Positions 38,178 through 47,469 of a stretch of 64,000 nucleotides of DNA are shown here, piece by piece. Numbering within the stretch: position 1 is the first letter of the stretch; the number at the start of each line of letters is the position of its first letter. Source of the stretch: Methylosinus sp. Sm6 (lineage in GTDB: Bacteria > Pseudomonadota > Alphaproteobacteria > Rhizobiales > Beijerinckiaceae); contig NZ_JAINDZ010000015.1 of the NCBI RefSeq assembly GCF_019802345.1, forward strand, positions 54,070 to 118,069, given 5' to 3'. A model generated the notes under the pieces. The model worked only from the letters and a program-made list of their open reading frames with translations, searched no databases and had not been told where the DNA came from. The position numbers and the translations under genes are program-made.

Positions 38178-39560
38178 TCACGCCGCGAGGGCGGCGAGCA
38201 CGCGCGCCCAGGAGCGCGTTCCCTTGTGGAAGGAGTCGAAGGCGTATTTCTCATTGGGCGAGTGGATGCGGTCGTCGTCGAGCGCGAAGCCGATCATCAG
38301 CGCGTCGAGCCCCAGCTGCACCTTGAAGGCGCCGACGATCGGGATCGAGCCGCCGCAGCCGATGAGCGCCGCCTCCTTGCCCCATTCCTGGCCGAGCGCG
38401 CGCCGCGCCCGCGCGAGCGCCTCGGAATCGAAAGGCAGCTGCAGCGCCGGCGACGCGCCATGGGTGACGAATTCGGCGCGCGCGTCGGCGGGCAGGCGCT
38501 CGCGCACGAAGGCGCGGAAGCTCTCGAGGATCTTTTCCGGATTCTGCCTGCCGACGAGGCGAAAAGAGACCTTGGCGCCGGCCTTTGCCGGCAGCACCGT
38601 CTTGGCGCCGGGGCCCATATAGCCGCCATAGATTCCGTTCACGTCGCAGGTCGGGCGCGACCAGATCTTCTCCATCACGCTGCGGCCGATCTCGCCCGCC
38701 GCCTGCGAAACGCCGACGCTCTTCAGAAAGGCAGCCTCGTCGAAATCGAGCGCCCGCCATTGCGCGGCGATCTCGTCCGGCAGTTCGGCGACGCCGTCAT
38801 AGAAATCCGGCAATGTGACGCGCCCTTCCGCATCGTGCAGATCGCCGATGATCTTCGCCAGCACATGGATCGGGTTGCGCACGGGCCCGCCGAACAGGCC
38901 GGAATGAAGATCGCGGTCGGGCCCGTGGATCACCACTTCCTCCTGCGCGAGGCCGCGCAGCATGGTGGTGATGGCGGGCGTCTCGTGGTTCCACATGCTC
39001 GTGTCGCAGACGAGCGCGAGATCGGCCACGCTCAGCTCCTCGCGATTGGCTGCGAAGAACGCCGGCAAGGACGGCGAGCCGGTCTCCTCCTCGCCCTCGA
39101 ACAAAAAGACGATGTGGCAGGGCAGCCCGCCATTCGCCTGAAAGGCGCGGCAGGCCTCGAGAAAGGTCATCAGCTGGCCTTTGTCGTCCGAGGCGCCGCG
39201 CGCGACGATCTCCTTGCCATGCTCGCCCTCGGCGAGCCGCGGCTGGAACGGGCCGCTCGTCCATTTGTCGAGCGGATCCGGCGGCTGCACGTCATAGTGA
39301 CCATAGAACAGCACATGCGGCGCGTCCGGACGCTTCGCCTTCGCATGTCCGACGACGATCGGATGTCCGGGCGTCGCGCGCACGCCGGCGTCACAACCAA
39401 GGTCGCGCAGCTGCCCACAAAGCCAATCGGCGGCGCGGCGGCAATCCTGCGCGAAGGCCGGATCGGTCGAAATGGATGGGATGCGAAGAAAATCGAACAG
39501 CCTCTCGGTGGCGGCGGAGAGATTTGCGTCTATCGTCTCCAGAACGGTTTCGGTCGTCAT
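38178..39560 (-). CDS. M20-family metallopeptidase (dipeptidase)
   Basis: This 460-residue zinc peptidase has the metal and catalytic motifs VLFYGHYDVQPPDPLDKW, ARGASDDKGQ and FEGEEETGSPS, with a dimerisation domain in the middle. It resembles the M20 dipeptidase/carboxypeptidase group rather than DapE or ArgE, but the substrate is not certain. It ends 92 bases upstream of the amidase start, on the same strand, so a cell-wall peptide role is possible. Confidence 0.9.
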   Translation of the reverse strand: MTTETVLETIDANLSAATERLFDFLRIPSISTDPAFAQDCRRAADWLCGQLRDLGCDAGVRATPGHPIVVGHAKAKRPDAPHVLFYGHYDVQPPDPLDKWTSGPFQPRLAEGEHGKEIVARGASDDKGQLMTFLEACRAFQANGGLPCHIVFLFEGEEETGSPSLPAFFAANREELSVADLALVCDTSMWNHETPAITTMLRGLAQEEVVIHGPDRDLHSGLFGGPVRNPIHVLAKIIGDLHDAEGRVTLPDFYDGVAELPDEIAAQWRALDFDEAAFLKSVGVSQAAGEIGRSVMEKIWSRPTCDVNGIYGGYMGPGAKTVLPAKAGAKVSFRLVGRQNPEKILESFRAFVRERLPADARAEFVTHGASPALQLPFDSEALARARRALGQEWGKEAALIGCGGSIPIVGAFKVQLGLDALMIGFALDDDRIHSPNEKYAFDSFHKGTRSWARVLAALAA

Positions 39561-39786
39561 GTTTCGAGGCGCTCCTCTGCCGAACGGACGGCGCTGCCCA
39601 TACGCGAGCCTGGCCCCGGCTCGAGCGACCGGCGCCGGCTCCGAAATCGAGCCTCCAAGCTAGTGCGGAAAGCGCGCCGCGGGAAGCGCTCGAAGAGCCA
39701 CGCGCAACTGGACGCCGCGGGCGACGGCGCCGATATTCTCCGCGAGCGGCGCGCGGCGGCCGCGCCGGCCGAGGCGAAGGGCGGCC

Positions 39787-40869
39787 ATGGCGACGAATAC
39801 GCAAAAAATGGTCGAACGCGCCTTCGTCGTCGCGGGCGTCCTGCTGGCGGCCGCGGCGCTGTGGCTCTTGTCCGACGTCGTGCTCGTCATCGTCGGGGCG
39901 GTGCTCGTCGCCGTGCTGCTCCAGGTCGTCGCCGAGCCGTTCCGCTGGCTGCGGCTGCCGCACGGCCTCGCGCTCTTCCTCTCGGGAGCGCTCGTTCTCT
40001 GCGTGCTGCTCGGCGTCGGCTTTCTGCTCGGAACGGCGACGGCGGCGCAGCTGCAGGTCGTCGTCGATCGCGTGCAGGAAGCCCAATCGGCTCTGTGGCG
40101 ATCGCTGCAGTCGTCGGACATCGGCCGCGTTCTGCTGAGCCGCATGCGCGGCGCCGAGCTGCCTCTCACCGACATATTCGGGCGCCTGTTCAGCGTGAGC
40201 GCCAATTTCCTCGTCGGCGTCGTCGTGATGGTGTTCGGCGGCCTCTATCTGGCGGCGCAACCTGCGGTCTACAGGGAGGGGCTCGCCAAGCTGTTCCCTC
40301 GCGAATGGCGGGGCGAGGTCGAGGACACGGTCGACGCCGTCGCGCGCGCGCTGCGCCTGTGGCTGTTCGGCCAGATGATCGAGATGATCATCATCGGCGT
40401 CATGTCGGGGGTCGCCGTCTGGCTCATCGGGCTGCCGTCGCCGCTCGCGCTCGGCGTGATCGCGGGAGTGGCGGAATTCGTTCCCTATCTCGGGCCGATC
40501 ATCGCGGCCGTGCCCGCCATTCTCGTCGCGGTGACGCTCGGTCCGGCGGCGGCGCTATGGACGCTCGTCGCCTATCTCGCCATCCACCAGGCCGAAGGCC
40601 AGCTGATCATGCCGCTGATCCAGCGACGAATGGTGTTCGTGCCGCCCGCGGTGATGCTGCTCAGCATCGTGGCGATCGGCTATGCGTTCGGCGTGACGGG
40701 CGCCGTCTTCGCCGCGCCGATCACGGTCATCGTGTTCGTGATGGTGAACAAGCTCTATGTCCGCGACGCGCTCGGGGAGGAGGCCCCTCTGCCCGGCGAG
40801 CCGAGTGGCGAGCCCTCCGCGGAAGGCGCGCTCGCGACGGCGAGCGTCGGACGCGCCTCGGGCGACTGA
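39787..40869 (+). CDS. AI-2E family transporter
   Basis: This 360-residue membrane protein starts MATNTQKMVERAFVVAGVLL, with paired N-terminal helices. Its C-terminal signature is WLIGLPSPLALGVIAGVAEFVPYLGPIIAAVPAILVA. This is the AI-2E/PerM family, whose members have been linked to autoinducer export or Na+/H+ exchange; the substrate is unknown. A strong terminator follows the stop. Confidence 0.9.
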   Translation: MATNTQKMVERAFVVAGVLLAAAALWLLSDVVLVIVGAVLVAVLLQVVAEPFRWLRLPHGLALFLSGALVLCVLLGVGFLLGTATAAQLQVVVDRVQEAQSALWRSLQSSDIGRVLLSRMRGAELPLTDIFGRLFSVSANFLVGVVVMVFGGLYLAAQPAVYREGLAKLFPREWRGEVEDTVDAVARALRLWLFGQMIEMIIIGVMSGVAVWLIGLPSPLALGVIAGVAEFVPYLGPIIAAVPAILVAVTLGPAAALWTLVAYLAIHQAEGQLIMPLIQRRMVFVPPAVMLLSIVAIGYAFGVTGAVFAAPITVIVFVMVNKLYVRDALGEEAPLPGEPSGEPSAEGALATASVGRASGD

Positions 40870-40871
40870 CG

Positions 40872-40921
40872 GCTGGAGCAATTTCCGATCCGAGTGGATC
40901 GAAAACTGCTCCAGCTTTTTT
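40872..40921 (+). terminator. Rho-independent terminator after the AI-2E transporter gene
   Basis: GCTGGAGCA at 40872-40880 pairs perfectly with TGCTCCAGC at 40907-40915. An inner stem lies in the loop and six T residues follow (40916-40921). It starts 2 bases after the stop codon. Confidence 0.85.
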
Positions 40922-40970
40922 GATTTGGAGCGAATCGATCGAACGATTCCGTTCGATCGGAAAGCGCTCT
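40922..40970. repeat. Dispersed hairpin repeat (GATTGGAGCGAAT family), copy 1
   Basis: This stretch shares GGAGCGAAT, CCGTTCGATCGGAAAGCGCTCT and the intervening GATCG hairpin with 44804-44857. It lies between convergent genes directly after a terminator. A hairpin centred on the TTCCGTTCG region could form. Confidence 0.7.
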
Positions 40971-40975
40971 CGCCC

Positions 40976-41464
40976 TCAGAACGGCTGCTCGCGCACGCGC
41001 AGGTCGAACATCAGCCGCGATAGCGCCAGCGATCCGACGCAGAAGCCCGCCGTCGTCATGAGAATTTCGAGCAGGCCGAGCGGGACCATCGGCGCGACGG
41101 CCAGCAGGGGCGCCAGCGCCTCGGGGATCTGATCGAGGCCGAGCGCGCGGCTGCTCACGGGCCGTCCCAGACGCCGCTTCACGAAGCTCGAGAACAAGTC
41201 GCCCGCCATCGCTCCGACCCCGATGATCGCGCCGGCCGCCGCGGAGAGGCCGAGCGCGGAGGCGACGAGCGTCGTCGCGGCGATCGACAGAAGAATGCCG
41301 CGCCAGGTCTTCGCCGCGCCGAACAGCGGCCGGCCGTCGACGAATCGCGCGCCGCCGTCGACCGGCCGCGCGCCTGTCGCGCCGAGCAGGCGCTTGCCCA
41401 GAACCGGCGCGCCATTGGCGACGACGAGCAGCACGAAGAGCTCCACGACGAGCACGGCGTTCAT
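40976..41464 (-). CDS. CarS/CDP-archaeol synthase-like membrane protein
   Basis: This 162-residue protein has four to five membrane helices and the family stretch RPLFGAAKTWRGILLSI followed by GDLFSSFVKRRLG and LDQIPEALAPLL. The motif set matches the CDP-alcohol/CarS family, which in archaea makes CDP-archaeol; bacterial members have unproven substrates. ATG 41464 is chosen as it starts right before the first helix. It is divergent from the Rieske/FAD gene. Confidence 0.75.
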   Translation of the reverse strand: MNAVLVVELFVLLVVANGAPVLGKRLLGATGARPVDGGARFVDGRPLFGAAKTWRGILLSIAATTLVASALGLSAAAGAIIGVGAMAGDLFSSFVKRRLGRPVSSRALGLDQIPEALAPLLAVAPMVPLGLLEILMTTAGFCVGSLALSRLMFDLRVREQPF

Positions 41465-41637
41465 GGCGGCGCGCCTCCTCGCATTCCGGGCGAAGGCCAC
41501 GGCTGTCCGGCTTGCATATAGGGGAGGCGAAGCCGACGGCATCCGGCGGAGGCCGCGGCGCGCGGCTTGTCCTTTTCGTCGCGCGCGCTATGTGCTCGCG
41601 CGCGCAGATGCGGCCGCTCCCTGTCGAGGCGTGACGA

Positions 41638-43167
41638 ATGGGCGAACATGGACAAGACGCCTCCGGCCCCGATTTCTCCCTCGGCGTCGCCGTGGCGGAG
41701 GTCGCGGAAGGCGCGATCCTGCGCGGCCGCGTGGGGGAAGAAGCGGCGATGCTCATCCGCCGCGGCGACGACTGCCATTTCGTCGGGGCGGCATGCACGC
41801 ATTATCAGGGACCGCTCGCCGACGGTCTCGTCGTCGGCGAGACGATCCGCTGCCCGTGGCATCACGCCTGCTTCAGCCTGCGCGACGGCCGGGCGCTGCG
41901 CGCGCCCGCGCTCGACCCCATTCCCTGCTGGCGCGCCGAGCGACGCGGCGAACATGTGTTCGCGGCCGAGAGGATCGACCCGGACGCGCGCGTGAGACCG
42001 CCTCCTCCTCCGGCGCTCGGGCGCGTCGTGATCGTGGGCGGCGGCCCCGCGGGGCTGGCGGCGGCGCGAACGCTGCGCGACGAGGGCTTCTCCGGCGCGC
42101 TCACGATCGTGAGCGCCGACGCCGACGCTCCCTATGACCGGCCCAATCTGTCGAAGGATTATCTCGCGGGCGCCGCGCCCGAGGACTGGCTGCCGCTGCG
42201 GCCGAGCGCCTTTTACGAGGAGCGCCGCATCGAATTGCGGCTCGCGACGCGAGCCGCCGCCCTCGATCTCGCGCAGAGCTCCGTGCTGCTCGAAACGGGC
42301 GAAAGGCTGCGCTATGACGCGCTGCTGCTGGCGACCGGCGCGCGGCCGGTCCGGCTGCAGGCGCCGGGAGCCGATCGCCCGCATGTCCACTGCCTGCGCA
42401 GCCTCGCGGATTGTCGCGCGATCATCGCCGCGGCAAAGGCGTCGCCGAGCGCATTGGTGATCGGCGCGAGCTTCATCGGCCTCGAGGCGGCCGCCGCGCT
42501 GCGCGAGCGCGGGCTCGAGGTTCATGTCGTCGCGCCGGATACGACGCCGATGCAGAAGACCTTCGGCGACGCGCTCGGCCGAGCGGCGCGCGCGGTTCAC
42601 GAAGCCCATGGCGTCGTTTTTCATCTCGGCGAGACCGTCGCCTCCATCGGCGAGCGCGAGGCGGTTCTCTCTGGCGGCGCGACGATCGCCACCGATCTCG
42701 TCGTCGTCGGGGTCGGCGTGCGGCCGGCGCTGGAGCTCGCCGAGCAGGCGGGCCTCGCGACCGATCGCGGCGTGCTCGTCGACGAATATCTGCAGACGAG
42801 CGCGCCCGGCGTGTTCGCCGCCGGCGATATCGCCCGGTGGAGAGATCATCGCACGGGCGAACGCATCAGGATCGAGCATTTCGTCACCGCCGAGCGGCAG
42901 GGCGAGACGGCCGCGCGCAATATTCTCGGCCGGCGCGAAGCTTTCGAAGCGCCGCCCTTCTTCTGGAGCCGGCATTTCGATCTCGTCATCTCCTATGTCG
43001 GACACGCCCCCGCCTGGGAGCGCGTCGAGATCGACGGCGATGTCGCACAACGCGATTGCGCCGTGAGCTATTTCAGCGGCGATCGCAAGCTGGCCGTCGC
43101 GACGATCGGCCGCGATCTCGACAGTCTTCGCGCGGAAGTCGAATTCGAACAATCGTCCGGCGCGTGA
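41638..43167 (+). CDS. Rieske domain-FAD/NAD(P) oxidoreductase fusion (AIFM3/Nfrl-like)
   Basis: This 509-residue protein has an N-terminal Rieske [2Fe-2S] domain with CTH (Cys53, His55) and CPWHHACF (Cys72, His75). An FAD domain follows (VVIVGGGPAGLAAARTL, about residue 130; ATGARPVRL) with an NAD-binding motif (ALVIGASFIGLEAAAAL). The terminal FAD signature is GVFAAGDIARW. This layout matches AIF-like ferredoxin reductase fusions. It may supply electrons to an oxygenase or act in redox defence; no partner is adjacent. Confidence 0.92.
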   Translation: MGEHGQDASGPDFSLGVAVAEVAEGAILRGRVGEEAAMLIRRGDDCHFVGAACTHYQGPLADGLVVGETIRCPWHHACFSLRDGRALRAPALDPIPCWRAERRGEHVFAAERIDPDARVRPPPPPALGRVVIVGGGPAGLAAARTLRDEGFSGALTIVSADADAPYDRPNLSKDYLAGAAPEDWLPLRPSAFYEERRIELRLATRAAALDLAQSSVLLETGERLRYDALLLATGARPVRLQAPGADRPHVHCLRSLADCRAIIAAAKASPSALVIGASFIGLEAAAALRERGLEVHVVAPDTTPMQKTFGDALGRAARAVHEAHGVVFHLGETVASIGEREAVLSGGATIATDLVVVGVGVRPALELAEQAGLATDRGVLVDEYLQTSAPGVFAAGDIARWRDHRTGERIRIEHFVTAERQGETAARNILGRREAFEAPPFFWSRHFDLVISYVGHAPAWERVEIDGDVAQRDCAVSYFSGDRKLAVATIGRDLDSLRAEVEFEQSSGA

Positions 43168-43598
43168 GGCGCGAAGACGTCGCGAGACTCACTCGCGCGA
43201 GCGCATGTCTCTCTTCTTCCGAAAGGCTTCGGCGCAGGCGGGCCGCGTGCCCGCCCGCCCGCATTTTTGCGACGGTTTTCCAGGCGATGAGGGCGGCTCG
43301 GGCGTTCGATCCGCGGCCGGGCGCAGGGCCAAGAACAACCGGACAGTGTTCGGCGGGCCGGACCCGGCCCGTAGTACTACTTAGCAGTCGCCCTAAATAT
43401 TTATACCCAGATTTAGTCCATGATCGTTAGGAAATAGTTGCGGCGCTCAATGCACCGATGTATACAGTCCGTGTCTTTGCGGACCGAACGGCGCTGATCT
43501 GCCCTCGCGAGTCTTGTTCCGGACGCCGTCCCGTCGGCTGCTCGGTCGCGCCAGGGTAAACCGGCTTACCCAAACGAAAGAAAGTGAAGAGTGAAGCA
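43168..43598. other. Upstream region of mucR
   Basis: This 431-base gap contains an AT-rich patch at about 43377-43460 (for example CTAAATATTTATACCC) inside GC-rich surroundings. MucR/Ros proteins bind AT-rich DNA and repress their own genes, so this is the likely promoter-operator. No gene is seen. Confidence 0.55.
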
Positions 43599-44006
43599 AT
43601 GACCTCGACCAACAACATAGAACTCGCCGCCGATATCGTCTCCGCCTATGTGAGCAACAATTCCGTTCCCGCGGCTGATCTTCCCGGGCTCATCAACGAA
43701 GTCTATGGGGCGCTGATGCGCGTCGGCACGGGCGCCGTCGTGGAGCCGGTCGAGGCGCCCAAGCCCGCCGTGTCGGTTCGCAAATCCGTCACCAACGACT
43801 TCATCGTCTGCCTCGAAGACGGCAAGAAATTCAAGTCTCTGAAGCGCCATCTGCGCACGCAATACGGCCTCTCGCCCGAAGAATATCGCGAGAAATGGGG
43901 TCTTGCGCCCGACTATCCGATGGTCGCCCCCAATTACGCCAAGGCGCGCTCCAATCTCGCCAAGCAGATGGGCCTCGGCCAGCAGCGCCGCCGCCGCACG
44001 CGCTAA
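43599..44006 (+). CDS. mucR: MucR/Ros family zinc-finger regulator
   Basis: This 135-residue protein shows the Ros/MucR core: [47 protein letters not shown] (split by position, about residues 75-120). The first zinc ligand is Cys in IVCLEDG, the histidine is in KRHLRTQYG, and the basic tail is GQQRRRRTR. MucR proteins are global regulators of polysaccharide, motility and cell-cycle genes. ATG 43599 is chosen because [20 protein letters not shown] is the family start. Confidence 0.95.
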   Translation: MTSTNNIELAADIVSAYVSNNSVPAADLPGLINEVYGALMRVGTGAVVEPVEAPKPAVSVRKSVTNDFIVCLEDGKKFKSLKRHLRTQYGLSPEEYREKWGLAPDYPMVAPNYAKARSNLAKQMGLGQQRRRRTR

Positions 44007-44206
44007 AAACGCGCCGCGCCGCCGCCGAGATCGTCGCGCAGCCGCAACGCGCCGCGCCGGAATCCGAAAATCGCCTCACGCGCTCTCGCCTCTCTTGCGC
44101 GCGTGCGGGACCTCAAAAACGCGGATCGGCGCAACGCCTCCCGCGCGGCAGTCGCGCGCGCAGGGCTCGCCGAAGCTTTTCATCATGCCGGAACGGGGGA
44201 AGAAAC

Positions 44207-44791
44207 ATGCGGCGTTTCGCAGTGGCTCTGATTGCTTTTGGTTCCGCGTGCTCGGCCGCTCTCGCCTATGACGGCGGCGGCCCCCTCGGCGAGCTGTTCG
44301 AGCTCGGCCCCACGCGCGGCCAGTCGTCCGACGGCCGGCCGCAGGCGACCGCCATCCCCCGCGAGATCGTGAGCTTCACGAGCCGTTACCAGCCCGGCAC
44401 GGTGGTGGTCGCCACCAATGAGCGCCGGCTCTATTATGTCCTCGGCAACAGCCAGGCCATCCGGTACGGCGTCGGCGTCGGCCGCCCCGGCTTCGAATGG
44501 TCCGGCACGCGCTACATCTCCAACAAGCGTGAATGGCCCGACTGGACGCCTCCCGCCCAGATGCTGCGCCGCCGTCCCGACCTGCCCCGCCACATGGCCG
44601 GCGGAGCGGAGAATCCGCTCGGCGCCCGAGCCATGTATCTCGGCGGCTCGCTCTATCGCATCCATGGCTCCAACGAGCCGGAGACGATCGGCCAGGCGGT
44701 GTCCTCCGGCTGCATCCGCATGACCAATGACGATGTCGTCGACCTCTACCAGCGCGTGCGGGTCGGCACGCGCGTCATCGTCCAGCGCTAG
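44207..44791 (+). CDS. L,D-transpeptidase (YkuD domain)
   Basis: This 194-residue exported protein has a signal peptide (MRRFAVALIAFGSACSAALA) and a YkuD domain. Its catalytic motif is IHGSNEPETIGQAVSSGCIRM, with the active His and Cys. It should form 3-3 peptidoglycan cross-links or attach proteins to the wall in the periplasm. ATG 44207 follows GGGGGAAGAAAC. A hairpin repeat lies after the stop. Confidence 0.92.
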   Translation: MRRFAVALIAFGSACSAALAYDGGGPLGELFELGPTRGQSSDGRPQATAIPREIVSFTSRYQPGTVVVATNERRLYYVLGNSQAIRYGVGVGRPGFEWSGTRYISNKREWPDWTPPAQMLRRRPDLPRHMAGGAENPLGARAMYLGGSLYRIHGSNEPETIGQAVSSGCIRMTNDDVVDLYQRVRVGTRVIVQR

Positions 44792-44803
44792 AGCCGTTTT
44801 CTT

Positions 44804-44857
44804 GATTGGAGCGAATTCTGATCGATCGGACGGTTCCGTTCGATCGGAAAGCGCTCT
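44804..44857. repeat. Dispersed hairpin repeat (GATTGGAGCGAAT family), copy 2
   Basis: It shares long blocks with 40922-40970, including CCGTTCGATCGGAAAGCGCT. An imperfect stem CGATCGGACGG/CCGTTCGATCG can form. It lies between the convergent L,D-transpeptidase and DUF971 genes, preceded by a TTTTCTT stretch, so it may end transcription. Confidence 0.7.
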
Positions 44858-44890
44858 AAAGGCTCGGACGCGGCACGACGGGAGCGCGCC

Positions 44891-45268
44891 TCAGCGCTCC
44901 CCGGGCAGGTCCCGATCCAGGCCCTTGGCGGCCAGCTCGCCCAGATAGGCGGAAAAATCGGCTTCGGCGCCCGAGCCCAGCGCGTGCAGATAGGGCCAGG
45001 TGTAGATGCCGGTGTCGTGCAGGTCGTCGAAAGTGAGCCGCACGGCATAATGGCCGACCGGCTCGACCGCTATGATCGCCACATTGCGCTTGCCGCCGAC
45101 GGTCTTGCGCTCCTCGGGCGAATGGCCCTGCACCTCCGCCGAGGGGCTGCGCACGCGCAAATGTTCGGCCGAGAACTCGAAGGTCTCCCCGCTCTCGAAG
45201 CTCACGCGCAGCCGTCGTCCCGCCTCGAGCAGGCGTATCTCGCTCGGCCAAATGTCGGCGTCGCCCAT
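44891..45268 (-). CDS. DUF971 family protein
   Basis: This 125-residue protein has the DUF971 core: WPSEIRLLEAGRRLRVSFESG, ELAAEHLRV-like FSAEHLRVRSPSAEVQGH, and GHYAVRLTFDDLHDTGIYTW. The domain also forms the N-terminus of gamma-butyrobetaine hydroxylases. Standalone forms are often near Fe-S or molybdenum cofactor genes, as here, where moaA is divergent 135 bases away. Function unproven. Confidence 0.88.
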   Translation of the reverse strand: MGDADIWPSEIRLLEAGRRLRVSFESGETFEFSAEHLRVRSPSAEVQGHSPEERKTVGGKRNVAIIAVEPVGHYAVRLTFDDLHDTGIYTWPYLHALGSGAEADFSAYLGELAAKGLDRDLPGER

Positions 45269-45403
45269 GTCCCCCTCCTTCGCTCCCGTTCCGCGCCGCC
45301 CCCGCCCTGTGGACCGAGGGGCTTCACGCGGCGTCTTTCGCCAAATATATAGGCCGTAGATGCAGGCTGCGCGCCAAGCGGCGCGCCGCGAGACGGTCTA
45401 TCG

Positions 45404-46444
45404 ATGAATCCGCGCCCGACAATCGCCTATGACCCGGCTGCGCCGGCCCCTCTCGTCGATCCTTACGGACGGACGATCTCCTATCTGCGCGTCTCGGTGA
45501 CCGACCGCTGCGACTTCCGCTGCGTCTATTGCATGTCCGAGCATATGGAGTTCCTGCCCCGTCGCGACCTGCTGACGCTGGAGGAGCTCGACCGGCTGTG
45601 CACGGCCTTCGTGGAGCGCGGGACGCGCAAGCTGCGCATCACCGGCGGCGAGCCGCTGATGCGGCGCGACATCATGAGCCTGTTCCGCCGCCTCTCCCGC
45701 CACCTCGTTGGCGGGCGGCTCGAGGAGCTGACGCTGACCACCAATGGCTCGCAGCTCGAGCGCTATGCGCAGGCGCTCGCCGATTGCGGCGTGAAGCGCG
45801 TCAATGTCTCGCTCGACACGCTCGACCCCGACCGTTTCCGCGCCTTGACGCGCACGGGCGACCATTCGCGCGTGCTCGCGGGAGTCGAGGCGGCGCGGCG
45901 CGCCGGACTCGCCGTGAAGCTGAACGCCGTCGCGCTGCGCGGCGTGAACGAGTCGGAATTCGTCGACCTGACCCGCTTTGCGCATGAGCGCGGCATGGAC
46001 ATGACCTTCATCGAGGTGATGCCGCTCGGCGAGATCGACGGCGCGGAGCGGATCGACCAATATGTCCCGCTCTCCCATGTGCGCGAGCGCCTCGCCGAAG
46101 GTTTCACGCTCGAGGAGATCGACTATCGCAGCGGCGGACCGGCGCGCTATATGCGGATCGCCGAGACAGGCGGGCGTGTCGGCTTCATCACGCCGCTTTC
46201 GCATAACTTCTGCGAATCCTGCAATCGCGTGCGCGTCACCTGCACGGGAACCTTGTTCATGTGCCTCGGCCAGGAGGACGCCGCCGATCTGCGCGCGCCC
46301 TTGCGCACGGACGCGAGCGACGCCTCGCTGCACGCCGCCATCGACGCGGCGATCGCGCGCAAGCCCAAGGGGCATGATTTCGTCATCGATCGCGCGACGC
46401 GCGCCCCCGCGGTCGCGCGTCATATGAGCACGACCGGCGGATGA
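45404..46444 (+). CDS. moaA: GTP 3',8-cyclase (molybdenum cofactor biosynthesis protein A)
   Basis: This 346-residue radical SAM enzyme makes the first molybdopterin intermediate from GTP. The N-terminal cluster motif is [16 protein letters not shown], the SAM region is [13 protein letters not shown] and the C-terminal cluster is [18 protein letters not shown]. The C-terminal double glycine (STTGG) required for activity is present. Its TGA overlaps the ATG of the next gene (ATGA), though moaC, the normal partner, is not adjacent. Confidence 0.97.
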   Translation: MNPRPTIAYDPAAPAPLVDPYGRTISYLRVSVTDRCDFRCVYCMSEHMEFLPRRDLLTLEELDRLCTAFVERGTRKLRITGGEPLMRRDIMSLFRRLSRHLVGGRLEELTLTTNGSQLERYAQALADCGVKRVNVSLDTLDPDRFRALTRTGDHSRVLAGVEAARRAGLAVKLNAVALRGVNESEFVDLTRFAHERGMDMTFIEVMPLGEIDGAERIDQYVPLSHVRERLAEGFTLEEIDYRSGGPARYMRIAETGGRVGFITPLSHNFCESCNRVRVTCTGTLFMCLGQEDAADLRAPLRTDASDASLHAAIDAAIARKPKGHDFVIDRATRAPAVARHMSTTGG

Positions 46445-47205
46445 GCCGCCTCCTCGCGCTCGTCCTCGCCCTGCTCGCTCTCGCGCCCTGCGGCGCGCGA
46501 GCCGCTTCAAGCCTGCGCGTCGCCAGCGAGGGGGCACGGCCGCCGTTCAACTATCTCGACGCCAATAATCAGCTCGCCGGATTCGAGATCGATCTCATGC
46601 GCGAAATCTGCAAGCGCATTGCGGCCGAATGCTCCTTCGTCACGCAGGAATGGGAGAGCCTCGTTCCAGGGCTCACGGCGAAGCAATATGACGTCGTTAT
46701 CGCCGCCATGGAGATCACCGAGGAGCGGCGCGAGCGCATCGCCTTCTCCGAGCCCTATGCGCGCACGCCCTCGACGCTGATCGTCGAGCGGGCGTCGGCG
46801 CTCGCGCGCGCCGACGCCGCGGCGTTGAAGGGCCTGCATGTCGGCGTGCCGGCCGATGGTCCGCAACAGTCCTATTTCGAGGACAAATTGCCGGAGATCG
46901 AGCTGCGCCGCTATGCGACTCTGGAAGAGGCGATGCTCGACCTCGCCGAAGGCCGTGTCGACGCCGTCGCCACGGACAAGCTCGCGGCCTTCGACTTTCT
47001 GAAGAGCCGCAAGGAAGGGCGCTGCTGCCGCATCGCCGCCGATCTGCCGCAGGACCCGGCCTATTTCGGCGCCGGGCTCGGCGTCGGCCTGCGCAAGGAG
47101 GATTCCGCGCTGAAGAGCAGCGTCGACGCGGCGCTCGCCGCGATCATCGCCGACGGAACTCTTCGAGCGATAAGCGCCAGATATTTCGACTTCGAGCTCA
47201 GATAA
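46441..47205 (+). CDS. Amino-acid-type ABC transporter substrate-binding protein
   Basis: This 254-residue protein has a signal peptide ([18 protein letters not shown]) and the SBP_bac_3 fold: [60 protein letters not shown] and [20 protein letters not shown]. The closest types bind polar amino acids (lysine/arginine/ornithine-like). No permease or ATPase gene follows; the next gene is convergent. It overlaps moaA by four bases. Confidence 0.88.
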   Translation: MSRLLALVLALLALAPCGARAASSLRVASEGARPPFNYLDANNQLAGFEIDLMREICKRIAAECSFVTQEWESLVPGLTAKQYDVVIAAMEITEERRERIAFSEPYARTPSTLIVERASALARADAAALKGLHVGVPADGPQQSYFEDKLPEIELRRYATLEEAMLDLAEGRVDAVATDKLAAFDFLKSRKEGRCCRIAADLPQDPAYFGAGLGVGLRKEDSALKSSVDAALAAIIADGTLRAISARYFDFELR

Positions 47206-47469
47206 GCGCCAACAAAGCAGCCCTACCATGGCATGCTCGATCTTAAAAATGGGCGATGATCGTCATCATCGAACGACTCACCATAAGTCATTTCCAAGGG
47301 CGGACATGCCTCCACCCACAATTTGAAGGCGCATCTTTGCTCTTGATCGAAATCAAACAATCGATATTTTTGTACATTCGGAAATGCGACTCTTATCGAG
47401 CAGTGGCGCGATTTTTGATCGGTGGCCATCGCCGCGACCTGTGAGGCGACAGCGCCGTTTTCGGGTGAC

